Origin: Treponema sp.
Lineage (GTDB): Bacteria > Spirochaetota > Spirochaetia > Treponematales > Treponemataceae
NCBI GenBank assembly: GCA_014804005.1
Contig: JAAVAP010000015.1
Coordinates: forward strand, 1,989 to 54,500
Direction of reading: 5' to 3'
Length of the DNA: 52,512 nucleotides
A model generated the notes under the pieces. It was not told the origin of the DNA. It did no database searches and worked only from the letters and a program-made list of their open reading frames with translations. The translations under genes and the position numbers were made by a program. Below, piece after piece: positions 24,869 to 32,634 of the stretch; the stretch's first letter is position 1; every line of letters starts with the position of its first letter.

Positions 24869-24934
24869 ATGTTTGAAACTAGTAAGCCTGGGCCGGAAAA
24901 GGACGCTTGGCTCGCGCGAGGAATTTTGCCGCGA

Positions 24935-25720
24935 TTAAATCTCTTGCAGCACGGGCGCGAAATATCCGCTCGAAGAAATGCGCTGGCGGCCGTCGTGCAA
25001 GTGCGCCGTGTCGCCGAGGCGTTCTATGCGGAACGCGGCCTTTCCCGCCACGCGCTCCTCGCTGTTCAAGACAGTGACGGAAGTGGGCGCGACATAGAAT
25101 CCCTGCCACAGCACGAGCGGCGAGCAGTTCACCAAATGGCTTATCATCGCGAACATCACTCCGAGGTGGCAAAAGAAAACCGCCGTGCGCCCGTCGTATT
25201 CCGCTTTGTTCGAAAGAAGATGGTAGTTTTTTACGAAGGTCGCGCTGTCGAAATTCGGATTTGGAATTTTTCCGCTTGTCTTGTAAAAAAGTCCTTCTCG
25301 CTCGAAATCGTATCGGCGCAAAATCGAATCGATGCCGTCGCAAACTTCGCGATAGTTTTTTTCGACCTCGCCGCTTTTCATCAAATCCGTGTCGAGCCAT
25401 TTTTTCCTGTCAAGAAATTTTTCTTCCGAATAAAAATATTCGGGAAGCAAATCCCACGGAATGCGCTCATGTCCGTCCACTGGATCTTTCACGGGAACAT
25501 AAAATTCTTTGAGCCATTCATGTGTTTCGGCCGCGCGGCGCATCTTCTTCAAGCTGAGCGAGGCCGTGTCCTGCGCGCGTCCCAAAGGCGAGACGTAAAA
25601 ATCCGTGACGTTCCATTTTGAGACGCGCTTCGCCAAAAGCCGCGCCTCCTTCCAGCCCTGCGCGGTGAGCGAATCCTTTTCGTAGTCGGGGTCTCCATGT
25701 CGAATGAAAATCAATCTCAT
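24935..25720 (-). CDS. Histidine phosphatase family protein (probably leaderless)
   Basis: 261 residues. The phosphoglycerate-mutase-like motif FIRHGDPDYE (catalytic His8) opens the protein. YVSPLGRAQDTA holds the second conserved Arg, and FFCHLGVMFAMISHL carries the second catalytic His late in the chain, with an insertion typical of family members acting on small phosphoesters. The substrate is unknown. There is no ribosome binding site; an extended -10 (TGATACAAT) ends six bases before the ATG, so the message is likely leaderless. Confidence 0.85.
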   Translation of the reverse strand: MRLIFIRHGDPDYEKDSLTAQGWKEARLLAKRVSKWNVTDFYVSPLGRAQDTASLSLKKMRRAAETHEWLKEFYVPVKDPVDGHERIPWDLLPEYFYSEEKFLDRKKWLDTDLMKSGEVEKNYREVCDGIDSILRRYDFEREGLFYKTSGKIPNPNFDSATFVKNYHLLSNKAEYDGRTAVFFCHLGVMFAMISHLVNCSPLVLWQGFYVAPTSVTVLNSEERVAGKAAFRIERLGDTAHLHDGRQRISSSGYFAPVLQEI

Positions 25721-25726
25721 GGCGAC

Positions 25727-25755
25727 ATTGTATCACATTGCGGGGAAAATGAAAA
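25727..25755 (-). promoter_or_regulatory. Extended -10 promoter giving a leaderless histidine phosphatase mRNA
   Basis: On the minus strand TACAAT (25727-25732) is preceded by TGA and followed after six bases by the ATG. The -35 (TTTTCA at 25750-25755) is weak, 17 bp upstream. Confidence 0.55.
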
Positions 25756-25851
25756 GCGCGAAGTTTAGCAAAGCGAACGCGGGGTCCTGGCGATAATGCA
25801 ACGCTCTTGACTTATGCGCATAAATGATGTACCTTTAATTCATAGCCGAAA

Positions 25852-27051
25852 ATGTCTGCACAAAAAAAAACTGTAAAAAAGAAAGCTCCGCAAAAACGCC
25901 GCGCCTCAAAAAAAACTCGCGTCGCGCTTGACTCAAAAAAAGTCGCCATAGCCTCCGCGTGCGTCTGCGCGTTTTGCGTTTTGCTTTTGGCGGTGAGCGC
26001 GCTTTTTTCTTCGCGGCGGCAGGAAGCCGAACGTCCCTTGCTCGTTGAACGCGAAGTTCCGCAAGCAAAGGCCGAGGTCGTGGAAACTCCGCAGTCGAAG
26101 TCCAAGGAAGATTTCAAAGTGCCGCCGAAACCTGAGCGCGCGGAAACGCCTCTGGCAAAGATTGAAAAAGAAGTAAATGGAAACGATGGCGCGAAAAAAA
26201 ATTCCGCTTCAAAGAAAACCGAAGAAAATTCGCAAAACGAAAGTTCCAAGCAAGTTGCAAAAAATTCTTTGCCGCCGCCGAAAAAATCCGAAAAAAAGTC
26301 GGACGAAAAAAACGACGCTTCGAAAAATCAATCTTTTGCCGCGCCGCAGGATTTCGGATTTCCGCCCGCCTCGAAAGACGCCGTGCTTTGCGTCGTGTTC
26401 GATGACGGCGGGCAGAACGTGGCGCAGCTGAAAAGATGCATCGCGCTTCCTTTTCCCGTGACGGTGGCGGTTTTGCCGCGCCTTGCGCATTCAAAGGAAT
26501 GCGCCGCGCTCGTTCGGCAAAGCGGCAACGAAGTGATCTTGCATCAGCCGATGCAGGCGATAAATCTCGGCGTGAATCCGGGGGAGGGCGCGATCCTTCC
26601 GCAAATGTCGGGCGGCGAAATTGCCGCGACGCTTTCGCAGAACATCGCGGAGCTCGCGCCGATTTCCGGCATCAACAATCACGAAGGCTCGCTCATCACC
26701 GAGGACGAAGTGAAGGTGGGCTTTGTGCTTGAAACCGTTCATCAAAAAGGAATTTATTTTTTGGACTCGCGCACGTCGTCCGCCACGAAAATTCCGAGCG
26801 TCGCGATGGAAATGGGATTTTCGTATTTTCAGCGCGACATTTTTTTGGACAACGAAAAATCGCGCGAGAATATTTTGAACGAATTGAAGCGTGGAGTGGA
26901 AATCGCGAATCGGCAAGGCTTCGTCATTATGATCGGGCACGTTTGGTCGGCGGAAATCCTTCCTTCCGTCCTGGAGGAAGTTTATCCGGAATTGAAAAAG
27001 AAGGGCTATAGGTTTTCCACGGTTTCGAATTCGGGAGCGCAAAGAAAATGA
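25852..27051 (+). CDS. Divergent polysaccharide deacetylase family protein
   Basis: 399 residues. A basic N-terminus is followed by one membrane helix (residues 35-55), a Lys/Glu/Ser-rich linker to about residue 165, and a YibQ-type divergent deacetylase domain: LCVVFDDGGQNVAQLKRC, VTVAVLPRLAHSKECA, GNEVILHQPMQA, GINNHEGSLITED, and late VIMIGHVWSAEILPSV. Conserved Asp, His and Glu residues of the NodB-like fold are present, so metal-dependent hydrolysis of a cell-surface carbohydrate is plausible, outside the inner membrane. Its stop overlaps the tsaD start (ATGA). Confidence 0.87.
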   Translation: MSAQKKTVKKKAPQKRRASKKTRVALDSKKVAIASACVCAFCVLLLAVSALFSSRRQEAERPLLVEREVPQAKAEVVETPQSKSKEDFKVPPKPERAETPLAKIEKEVNGNDGAKKNSASKKTEENSQNESSKQVAKNSLPPPKKSEKKSDEKNDASKNQSFAAPQDFGFPPASKDAVLCVVFDDGGQNVAQLKRCIALPFPVTVAVLPRLAHSKECAALVRQSGNEVILHQPMQAINLGVNPGEGAILPQMSGGEIAATLSQNIAELAPISGINNHEGSLITEDEVKVGFVLETVHQKGIYFLDSRTSSATKIPSVAMEMGFSYFQRDIFLDNEKSRENILNELKRGVEIANRQGFVIMIGHVWSAEILPSVLEEVYPELKKKGYRFSTVSNSGAQRK

Positions 27052-28082
27052 AAATTTTGGGAATTGAATCCTCGTGCGACGAGACGGCCGCCGCTGTCGT
27101 CGAGGACGGAAAAATAATTTTGAGCAATGTCGTCGCAACGCAAATTCCGTTTCATGAAATTTACAAGGGCGTCGTTCCTGAAATCGCGAGCCGAAAGCAT
27201 GCCGAATGGATTTTGCCCGTCGTGAGCCAGGCGTTGCGCGAAGCGAATTTGCAGGCAAGCGAAATCGACGCTGTAGCCGCTACAAACCGCCCCGGACTTA
27301 TGGGCGCGCTTTTGGTTGGCCTCACATTCGGGAAAACTTTTGCATGGAGTTTGCGAAAGCCTTTCATCGCGGTGAATCACATGCTCGGACATTTGTACGC
27401 TTCGCAGCTTTGCGAAAGAGGCGCGAAGCAAAATCATGCCGCGCAATATCCGTTTTTGGGATTGCTCGTTTCGGGCGGACACACGATCATTTGCAAGGTG
27501 AACGCTTTCGATGACATCGAGATTCTGGGAACAACGGTTGACGATTCGATTGGCGAAGCGTTCGACAAGGTGGCGAAATTTTACGGGCTTGGATATCCGG
27601 GCGGAGTGGTGATTGACTCGCTTTCGAAAAAAGGCTGCGCGCGCGCGTTCGATTTTCCCGTTCCCTCGCTTGACGAAAAGGAGCACAGGTACGACGTTTC
27701 GTTCAGCGGCCTTAAGACTGCGGTGATTTATCAGCGCGATTTGTTTTGGAATAAAAATTATGATGCGACGAACGAAAATCTTTGCGCGGCGTTTCAGGAG
27801 ACTGCCTGCCGAACAATCGTCTCGCGCTTGTTCAAGGCATGCGACGACACGAACATAAAGACCGTGGTGGCTGGGGGAGGGGTAGCCGCTAATTCCCGCT
27901 TGCGCGAAATGCTCGGCGAACGCGCAGACATAAAATGCATTTTTCCTCCGCTGAAACTTTGCGGCGACAACGGCGCGATGATTGCGGGCGTGGCGTATCA
28001 CTTTCTGCTTCGCGGCGAGCGCAGCGGACTTGACACGACGGCGAAAGCGCGGGTGGAACAATTCAAGCGCGGGCTTAAATAG
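27048..28082 (+). CDS. tsaD: tRNA N6-threonylcarbamoyladenosine transferase subunit TsaD
   Basis: 344 residues. The start GIESSCDETAAAVV and the metal ligands in NHMLGHLYAS (His111 and His115) are diagnostic. LVSGGHT, DDSIGEAFDKVAK, YPGG and the late GGVAANSRLRE and CGDNGAMIA motifs follow in order. With TsaB, TsaE and TsaC it makes t6A37 on ANN-decoding tRNAs. The ATG overlaps the stop of the deacetylase gene by four bases. TsaB and TsaE are not in this window. Confidence 0.96.
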   Translation: MKILGIESSCDETAAAVVEDGKIILSNVVATQIPFHEIYKGVVPEIASRKHAEWILPVVSQALREANLQASEIDAVAATNRPGLMGALLVGLTFGKTFAWSLRKPFIAVNHMLGHLYASQLCERGAKQNHAAQYPFLGLLVSGGHTIICKVNAFDDIEILGTTVDDSIGEAFDKVAKFYGLGYPGGVVIDSLSKKGCARAFDFPVPSLDEKEHRYDVSFSGLKTAVIYQRDLFWNKNYDATNENLCAAFQETACRTIVSRLFKACDDTNIKTVVAGGGVAANSRLREMLGERADIKCIFPPLKLCGDNGAMIAGVAYHFLLRGERSGLDTTAKARVEQFKRGLK

Positions 28083-28130
28083 CCGAATTGAAAAATTTAT
28101 TTTTTATTAAAACAAGGCAAGGAAATTGAA

Positions 28131-29027
28131 ATGAAAAATTTGAAGGATTTGACTTACGGAATTGTGGGCATGGGAATCATGGGCGGCTCGATTGCAAAAT
28201 CGATTCGCGCGAACATTCTTTCCCGCGCCGAGGCTACGGGAAAAATTTATGCGTGCAACCGAAGCACCGCCTGCCTCGAAAGCGCGCTCAATGAAGGCGT
28301 GGCGGACAAGACGTTCACTTCGGATTGCGTTCAGGAAATGCTTCGCGAATGCGACTTCGTCTTCGTCTGCCTTTATCCGCACGCCACGATAAATTTTTTG
28401 CGCGACAACCGCGATTCTTTCAAGGCGGATTCAATCGTGACGGACATCAGCGGCGTGAAAGGAATCTTCGAAAAGTCGCTTCCTGAAATTATGCGGGATG
28501 ACGTTGACTTCATAATCGGGCATCCGATGGCGGGCGGCGAAAAGGAAGGCTATGCGAATTCGAACGAAAAATTTTTCATCGGCAGAAACTACATTTTGAT
28601 TCCGCGCCCCGAAAACAAGCCGGAAAATCTTGAGCTGATGCGAAGCCTCGTCGCGGCGATGGGATTTTCTCGCATCACGGAAACTTCGTGCGAAACCCAC
28701 GACTACAAGATTGGCTTTACTTCGCAGCTCTGTCATGTCATCGCGGCGGCGTTGGTGGAAAGCGCGTCGGACGAAAGCATCACGGCGTTCGGCGGCGGAA
28801 GCTTCGAGGATTTGACAAGGATCGCGATGATAAACGCGCCGCTTTGGACGGAGCTTTTTTTGGCGAACAAGGAAAAGTTGGTGGAGCACATTTGCAATTT
28901 CGAGGCGCAAATCGAACGCTTTAAGAATTTCATTCAAAATGACGACGCGGAAAATTTGAAAAGCATTTTGGAAGACACGCGCGAAAAGCGTCTTAAAATG
29001 GGCGCGGTTCGCCAGGCGAAAAATTAG
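28131..29027 (+). CDS. tyrA: Prephenate dehydrogenase
   Basis: 298 residues, with AAGGAA before the ATG. The NAD-binding motif is GIVGMGIMGGSIAKSI at residues 10-25. VTDISGVKG and FIIGHPMAGGEKEGY hold the family's conserved His and the segment contacting the substrate carboxylate. GFTSQLCHVIAAAL and the helical C-terminus complete the fold. It oxidises prephenate to 4-hydroxyphenylpyruvate for tyrosine synthesis. No ACT domain is attached, so feedback control through that domain is absent. No other aromatic pathway gene is nearby. Confidence 0.88.
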   Translation: MKNLKDLTYGIVGMGIMGGSIAKSIRANILSRAEATGKIYACNRSTACLESALNEGVADKTFTSDCVQEMLRECDFVFVCLYPHATINFLRDNRDSFKADSIVTDISGVKGIFEKSLPEIMRDDVDFIIGHPMAGGEKEGYANSNEKFFIGRNYILIPRPENKPENLELMRSLVAAMGFSRITETSCETHDYKIGFTSQLCHVIAAALVESASDESITAFGGGSFEDLTRIAMINAPLWTELFLANKEKLVEHICNFEAQIERFKNFIQNDDAENLKSILEDTREKRLKMGAVRQAKN

Positions 29028-29029
29028 TC

Positions 29030-29058
29030 TTGTAACTTGACCTCGGATTTGCTATAAT
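29030..29058 (+). promoter_or_regulatory. Promoter giving a leaderless ruvA transcript
   Basis: TTGTAA (29030-29035), a 17-bp spacer, and a perfect TATAAT (29053-29058) with TGC in front. The ruvA ATG starts at 29065, six bases after the -10, i.e. at the expected transcription start. No ribosome binding site exists in between. Confidence 0.75.
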
Positions 29059-29064
29059 CAATCT

Positions 29065-29679
29065 ATGTTCAACAGTTTAAAAGGCGTGATCACATACAAG
29101 GCGCACAACACTGTTTTTCTCGACGTGAACGGAGTCGAATGGGATTTGTATGTGCCCGCGAGTTCCCTTGAGAATCTCGGCGAAGTCGGCGCGCAGGCGC
29201 GGATTTTCACTTGGCTTTATCTGCGGGAAGATGCCGCGAAGATGTATGGATTTGCCACGGAAGAAGAGCGCGGGATTTTCATGGACTTGCTCAAAGTGGA
29301 CGGCGTGGGCGCGAAAGGCGCGGTGAAAATTTTGAGCAACATTTCGATTTCTCGTTTTATCGCCGCGCTAGACGAAGGAAACACCGAGGCTCTCGAGGCC
29401 GTTTCGGGAATCGGAAAAAAGACCGCCGCGAAAATCATGCTCACTCTGAAAGGAAAACTCACTCTCGATGATTCCACGAAGTCCGTTTCCAATTCCGAAA
29501 AATCCGAATTCCAGGACGTGATAAATTCGCTCGTGGACATGGGCTACGACAAGCGCGACGTTCAGGGCGTTGTTCAGAAAATTTTGGGCGACCTCGTTCA
29601 CAACGAGAATTTTGTGTCCAAGCCGCATACTGGAAAAGAAGAGATGGTTTTCCGCCAGGCCTTGGTGGATTTGGCGTAG
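29065..29679 (+). CDS. ruvA: Holliday junction branch migration protein RuvA
   Basis: 204 residues. Domain I is an OB-fold (MFNSLKGVITYKAHNTVFLD). Domain II has two helix-hairpin-helix DNA contacts (LLKVDGVGAKGAVKIL and AVSGIGKKTAAKIML), and domain III (residues about 150-204) binds RuvB. RuvA tetramers hold the four-way junction for RuvB. The ATG lies six bases after a perfect -10, so the mRNA probably has no leader. ruvB starts 10 bp after its stop, in the usual ruvA-ruvB order; ruvC is not present. Confidence 0.95.
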   Translation: MFNSLKGVITYKAHNTVFLDVNGVEWDLYVPASSLENLGEVGAQARIFTWLYLREDAAKMYGFATEEERGIFMDLLKVDGVGAKGAVKILSNISISRFIAALDEGNTEALEAVSGIGKKTAAKIMLTLKGKLTLDDSTKSVSNSEKSEFQDVINSLVDMGYDKRDVQGVVQKILGDLVHNENFVSKPHTGKEEMVFRQALVDLA

Positions 29680-29689
29680 AGGAATTTGG

Positions 29690-30736
29690 ATGAGCGACGA
29701 ATATGAAAGCATAGTCCGCGCGGGAGTTTCTTTGCCCGAAGATTCGCAGGAAGGAAGCCTGCGCCCGCAGTTTTTGAATGAATTTTTGGGGCAGGAAGAA
29801 ATCAAAAAGAATCTCTCGGTTTTCATCCAGGCGGCGCGGGAACGCGAGGACGCGCTCGACCATTTGTTTTTGATAGGGCCTCCGGGCTTGGGAAAGACGA
29901 CGCTCGCGCAAATCACGGCGCACGAACTTGGCGCGGATTTCAAGGTGACGAGCGCGCCCGCCTTGGAAAAGCCAAAGGATTTGGCGGGCATCCTTTCCAC
30001 CGTGAGCGAACGCACTGTCTTTTTCATCGACGAAATCCACCGCCTCAAGCCCGCCATCGAAGAGATGCTTTACATCGCGATGGAAGATTTCGAGCTTGAC
30101 TGGGTGATAGGGCAGGGCGCGGCCGCTCGGACTGTGCGAATCCCGATTCCGAGATTCACGCTTGTGGGCGCGACCACGAAGGCTGGCATGGTCTCAAGTC
30201 CGCTCATAAGCCGCTTCGGAATCGTCCAGCGATTCGACTACTACACGGGCGAAGAGCTTTCGCGGATAATAAAGCGGACTGCGGAAATCCTCAAAGTGAA
30301 AATCGAGGACGATGCCGCCCTTTCTTTGGCGAAATGCTCGCGCGGAACGCCGCGCGTCGCAAACCGAATCATTCGCCGCATGCGCGACTTCGCGCAAATC
30401 GAGGGAAACGGTTCTGTGACGGACGAAATTGTGCATGCGGGACTTTCCCGGCTTGGAATCGATTCGCTCGGGCTTGAAAAATACGACCGGGAAATCTTGC
30501 TTTCGATCATAAACAATTTTGGCGGAGGACCTGTGGGCGCGGAAACGCTCGCGATTTCCATCGGCGAAAGCCAGGACACGCTCGAAGACTACTACGAGCC
30601 GTATCTTATTCAATGCGGACTTTTGCAGCGCACTCCGCGCGGACGAATGGTCACGGAAAAGTCGTACAGGCATTTGGGTGTCGAGATGAAAAGCAGGCTC
30701 GATTCTGGCGAGCAAGGAATGAGAAATCTATTTTGA
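29690..30736 (+). CDS. ruvB: Holliday junction DNA helicase RuvB
   Basis: 348 residues from ATG 29690 (MSDEYESIV); upstream in-frame codons overlap ruvA and are not used. The AAA+ motifs are GPPGLGKTTLA (Walker A), FIDEIHRL (Walker B), the LVGATTKAGMVSSPLISRFG segment (sensor 1 and arginine finger), and the C-terminal winged helix ending GLLQRTPRGRMVT. RuvB hexamers drive branch migration with RuvA. The stop overlaps the TTG start of queA (TTGA). Confidence 0.96.
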   Translation: MSDEYESIVRAGVSLPEDSQEGSLRPQFLNEFLGQEEIKKNLSVFIQAAREREDALDHLFLIGPPGLGKTTLAQITAHELGADFKVTSAPALEKPKDLAGILSTVSERTVFFIDEIHRLKPAIEEMLYIAMEDFELDWVIGQGAAARTVRIPIPRFTLVGATTKAGMVSSPLISRFGIVQRFDYYTGEELSRIIKRTAEILKVKIEDDAALSLAKCSRGTPRVANRIIRRMRDFAQIEGNGSVTDEIVHAGLSRLGIDSLGLEKYDREILLSIINNFGGGPVGAETLAISIGESQDTLEDYYEPYLIQCGLLQRTPRGRMVTEKSYRHLGVEMKSRLDSGEQGMRNLF

Positions 30737-31782
30737 AACGCACGGACTTTTATTTTGACTTGCCTCCCGAACTCATCGCGCAATATCCGAGCGAGCGGCG
30801 CGGAAACGACCGCCTCATGGTTTTGGGGCGCAAAAGCGGCGAAGTCTCGCATCGCGCGATGAGCGACTTGCCGAACCTCATCGAAAGCGGCACTCTGATG
30901 GTCTTCAACAATTCGCGAGTGCGCAAGGCGCGGGTTTTCGGCACGAAGGAATCCACGGGACGCGAAGTGGAATTCATTTTCCTGAATAAAGTCGATGATG
31001 CATCCTGCGTTTGGAACACGCTCGTAAAAGGCGCGAAAAAGCAGAAACCCGGAATGCGCTACGAATTCCCCGATTCGAGCGTCGGCACGATTTTGGAAAA
31101 TCCGCAGAACGAAGGAACTGAATTCCGCACGGTGAAATTTGATTTCGCGCTCACGGAAAACTGGTTCGAAAAAAACGGGCACATTCCGCTTCCGCCATAC
31201 ATTAGGCGCGCGGACGACGAGGCGGACGGCGAACGCTATCAAAACGTTTTTGCCGACACCGTGGGAAGCGCGGCTTGCCCCACGGCGGGCCTGCACTTTA
31301 CGAACGAAATGCTCGAAACTCTCGAGCGGAAAGAAATCGAGCGCGCTTTCATCACGCTGCACGTGGGGCTTGGAACTTTTTTGCCAGTGCGCGAGGATAA
31401 CATCGAAGACCACAAGATGCACGAGGAAATTTTCACGGTGGAAAGCGAAGCCGCGCGAAAGATAAATCAGGCGAAAAAAGAAGGCCGCCCGATTTTGGCT
31501 GTGGGCACGACGAGCGTCCGCACTTTGGAATCGGCGTGCGTGGAGGAAGGCGGCGCGTGGCGGGTGCGGGAAGGCACTTTCGCGACGAGCATTTTCATGT
31601 ACCCCGGCTACAAGTTCAAAATCGTTGACCAAATGTTCACCAATTTCCACACGCCTGAATCCACTTTGATAATGCTCGTGAGCGCGTTCTCATCGCGCGA
31701 AAACATCCTGAACGCCTACGAAGAGGCGGTGCGCGAAAAATACCGCTTCTTTTCTTACGGCGACGCGATGCTGATAAAGTGA
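30733..31782 (+). CDS. queA: S-adenosylmethionine:tRNA ribosyltransferase-isomerase
   Basis: 349 residues from TTG 30733, which overlaps the ruvB stop as TTGA. This start gives the normal N-terminus (KRTDFYFDLPPELIAQYPS); the 40 codons upstream lie within ruvB. Conserved blocks are MVFNNSRVRKARVFG, PLPPYIRR, TVGSAACPTAGLHFT, the HVGLGTFLPVR motif, and the closing FSYGDAMLI. QueA adds the ribosyl part of SAM to preQ1 at tRNA position 34, giving epoxyqueuosine. ruvAB-queA is a common gene order. Confidence 0.95.
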   Translation: MKRTDFYFDLPPELIAQYPSERRGNDRLMVLGRKSGEVSHRAMSDLPNLIESGTLMVFNNSRVRKARVFGTKESTGREVEFIFLNKVDDASCVWNTLVKGAKKQKPGMRYEFPDSSVGTILENPQNEGTEFRTVKFDFALTENWFEKNGHIPLPPYIRRADDEADGERYQNVFADTVGSAACPTAGLHFTNEMLETLERKEIERAFITLHVGLGTFLPVREDNIEDHKMHEEIFTVESEAARKINQAKKEGRPILAVGTTSVRTLESACVEEGGAWRVREGTFATSIFMYPGYKFKIVDQMFTNFHTPESTLIMLVSAFSSRENILNAYEEAVREKYRFFSYGDAMLIK

Positions 31783-31808
31783 ATAGTTGGTCGTTCGCTC
31801 CGCTGCAA

Positions 31809-31837
31809 TTGACAAACGCGGGGAATTTCTGTAAAAT
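31809..31837 (+). promoter_or_regulatory. Consensus promoter of the poly-G operon
   Basis: TTGACA at 31809-31814, a 17-bp spacer and TAAAAT at 31832-31837. It leads into the short ORF at 31862 that contains the nine-G tract. Confidence 0.8.
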
Positions 31838-31861
31838 GACTTGTATCTGAAAACAGGAAAA

Positions 31862-31972
31862 ATGATTATGCCTAGACGATTCAGCAAAACTCACTTCTCA
31901 AATACGCACCTCTCGGCGTTTTGCATTGGTAGAATATCCTCCGTGGGTACGGGGGGGGGTATAACGACCTAA
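31862..31972 (+). CDS. Short ORF carrying a nine-G tract; candidate N-terminus of a phase-variable protein
   Basis: 36 residues from ATG 31862, with AGGA six to nine bases upstream and a consensus promoter 25 bp further up. The peptide is basic at its start (MIMPRRFSKTHF) and ends in GTGGGITT because the reading frame meets TAA just after nine consecutive G (31951-31959). The frame of the repeat protein downstream is open back through the tract to a TAG at 31930. With 10 G, or 7, the short ORF would run on without a stop to 32634, giving about 257 residues. As sequenced it is in the off state. Confidence 0.5.
   Translation: MIMPRRFSKTHFSNTHLSAFCIGRISSVGTGGGITT
31951..31959 (+). repeat. Poly-G(9) homopolymer tract
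   Basis: Nine consecutive G inside a short ORF. Slipped-strand changes in such tracts switch genes on and off; in T. pallidum G-tracts control several outer-membrane protein genes. Confidence 0.85.
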
Positions 31973-32001
31973 GTTTTTCCGGAAAAGGACGATTCTCATA
32001 T

Positions 32002-32048
32002 AAAAGGACGCGCAATGTGGATATAATTTCGCAGGGCGCGTCCTTTTT
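32002..32048 (+). terminator. Terminator-like hairpin between the poly-G tract and the repeat ORF
   Basis: A perfect 12-bp stem (32002-32013 with 32036-32047; core GGACGCGC) with a 22-nt loop ends in five T. It lies 29 bp after the stop of the short ORF and overlaps the start of the repeat-protein frame. It could terminate queA or the short transcript, or act as an attenuator that opens only when ribosomes translate through it. The long loop lowers confidence. Confidence 0.5.
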
Positions 32049-32634
32049 GCATTTAAATGGGATTTTCGAATCCGCACCTTTCCACGCCGAATGTTCCGAT
32101 GTGTTCTACAAACGCGAATTTAATGCGGCAAATTCATTGCCAGCAAGCTACGCGGAAGAATTTTTCGCAAGAAATTCCATCACATCAATAGAAAATACAC
32201 AATCCGAGGCCTCCGACGGCTTCACAGCATTCGACAAAGCACAATCCGAGGCCTCTGACGGCTTCGCAGCGTTCAACAAAGTACAATCCGAGACCTCCGA
32301 CACGTCCACAGCGTTCAACAAAATGCCATCCGAGACCTCCGATGGCTTCACAGCGACCGACAAAGCCCTGTCCGAGCCCTCCGATGGCTTCACAGCATCC
32401 GACAAAATGCAATCCGAGGCCTCCGACGGCTTCACAGCGTTCAACAAAATGCTATCTGAGGTCTCTGACGGCTTCACAGCGACCGACAAGGTGCTGTCCG
32501 AGGCCTCCGATACATTCACAGCATTCAACAACATACTTTCCGAGACCTCTGACAGCCTCGCAGATTCTCACAAGCACGAATCTGAAGGGCAAGAAAATAA
32601 ATCGCCTGTACATGGCAATAAGGAGTTTTTATGA
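32017..32634 (+). CDS. Protein with nine 14-residue repeats (reading frame linked to the poly-G tract)
   Basis: 205 residues if read from GTG 32017; no ribosome binding site precedes it, and the frame is open upstream through the G-tract, so the true start may be ATG 31862 in another G-length state. Residues 62-187 are nine exact-length 14-residue repeats of the form QSEASDGFTAFDKA (32200-32577, 42 bp each), rich in Ser, Asp and Phe. A short Asn/Glu/Lys tail follows. No signal peptide is visible. The stop overlaps the DUF6261 start as ATGA (32631-32634), which argues that this frame is really translated. Confidence 0.6.
   Translation: MDIISQGASFLHLNGIFESAPFHAECSDVFYKREFNAANSLPASYAEEFFARNSITSIENTQSEASDGFTAFDKAQSEASDGFAAFNKVQSETSDTSTAFNKMPSETSDGFTATDKALSEPSDGFTASDKMQSEASDGFTAFNKMLSEVSDGFTATDKVLSEASDTFTAFNNILSETSDSLADSHKHESEGQENKSPVHGNKEFL
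32200..32577. repeat. 42-bp tandem repeat array (9 units), open on both strands
   Basis: Nine 42-bp units follow each other without gaps. Each carries the palindromic core TCCGAGGCCTCCGA or a close variant, so Ser-Glu-Ala-Ser-Asp can be read on both strands. The complementary strand is therefore also open across the array (32148-32534). The plus strand is favoured by coupling to the next gene. Confidence 0.85.

Noticed and set aside
27006..28061. 351-codon minus-strand ORF
   Set aside because: Antisense to tsaD, whose motifs are complete; a shadow.
30610..31650. 346-codon minus-strand ORF
   Set aside because: Antisense to queA; no supporting signal.
31844..32048. Non-coding RNA bounded by the consensus promoter and the 12-bp hairpin
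   Set aside because: Not recognisable as 6S, SRP, RNase P or tmRNA, and the frame logic of the G-tract explains the layout better. It remains a live alternative.
32052..32065. tRNA or tmRNA T-arm (TTCGAATCC)
   Set aside because: Flanking bases do not form the five-pair stem and no acceptor or anticodon arms are present.
32148..32534. 128-codon minus-strand ORF over the 42-bp repeats
   Set aside because: It exists because the repeat core is palindromic. The plus strand is coupled to the DUF6261 gene, so the plus frame is preferred. Not excluded by sequence alone.
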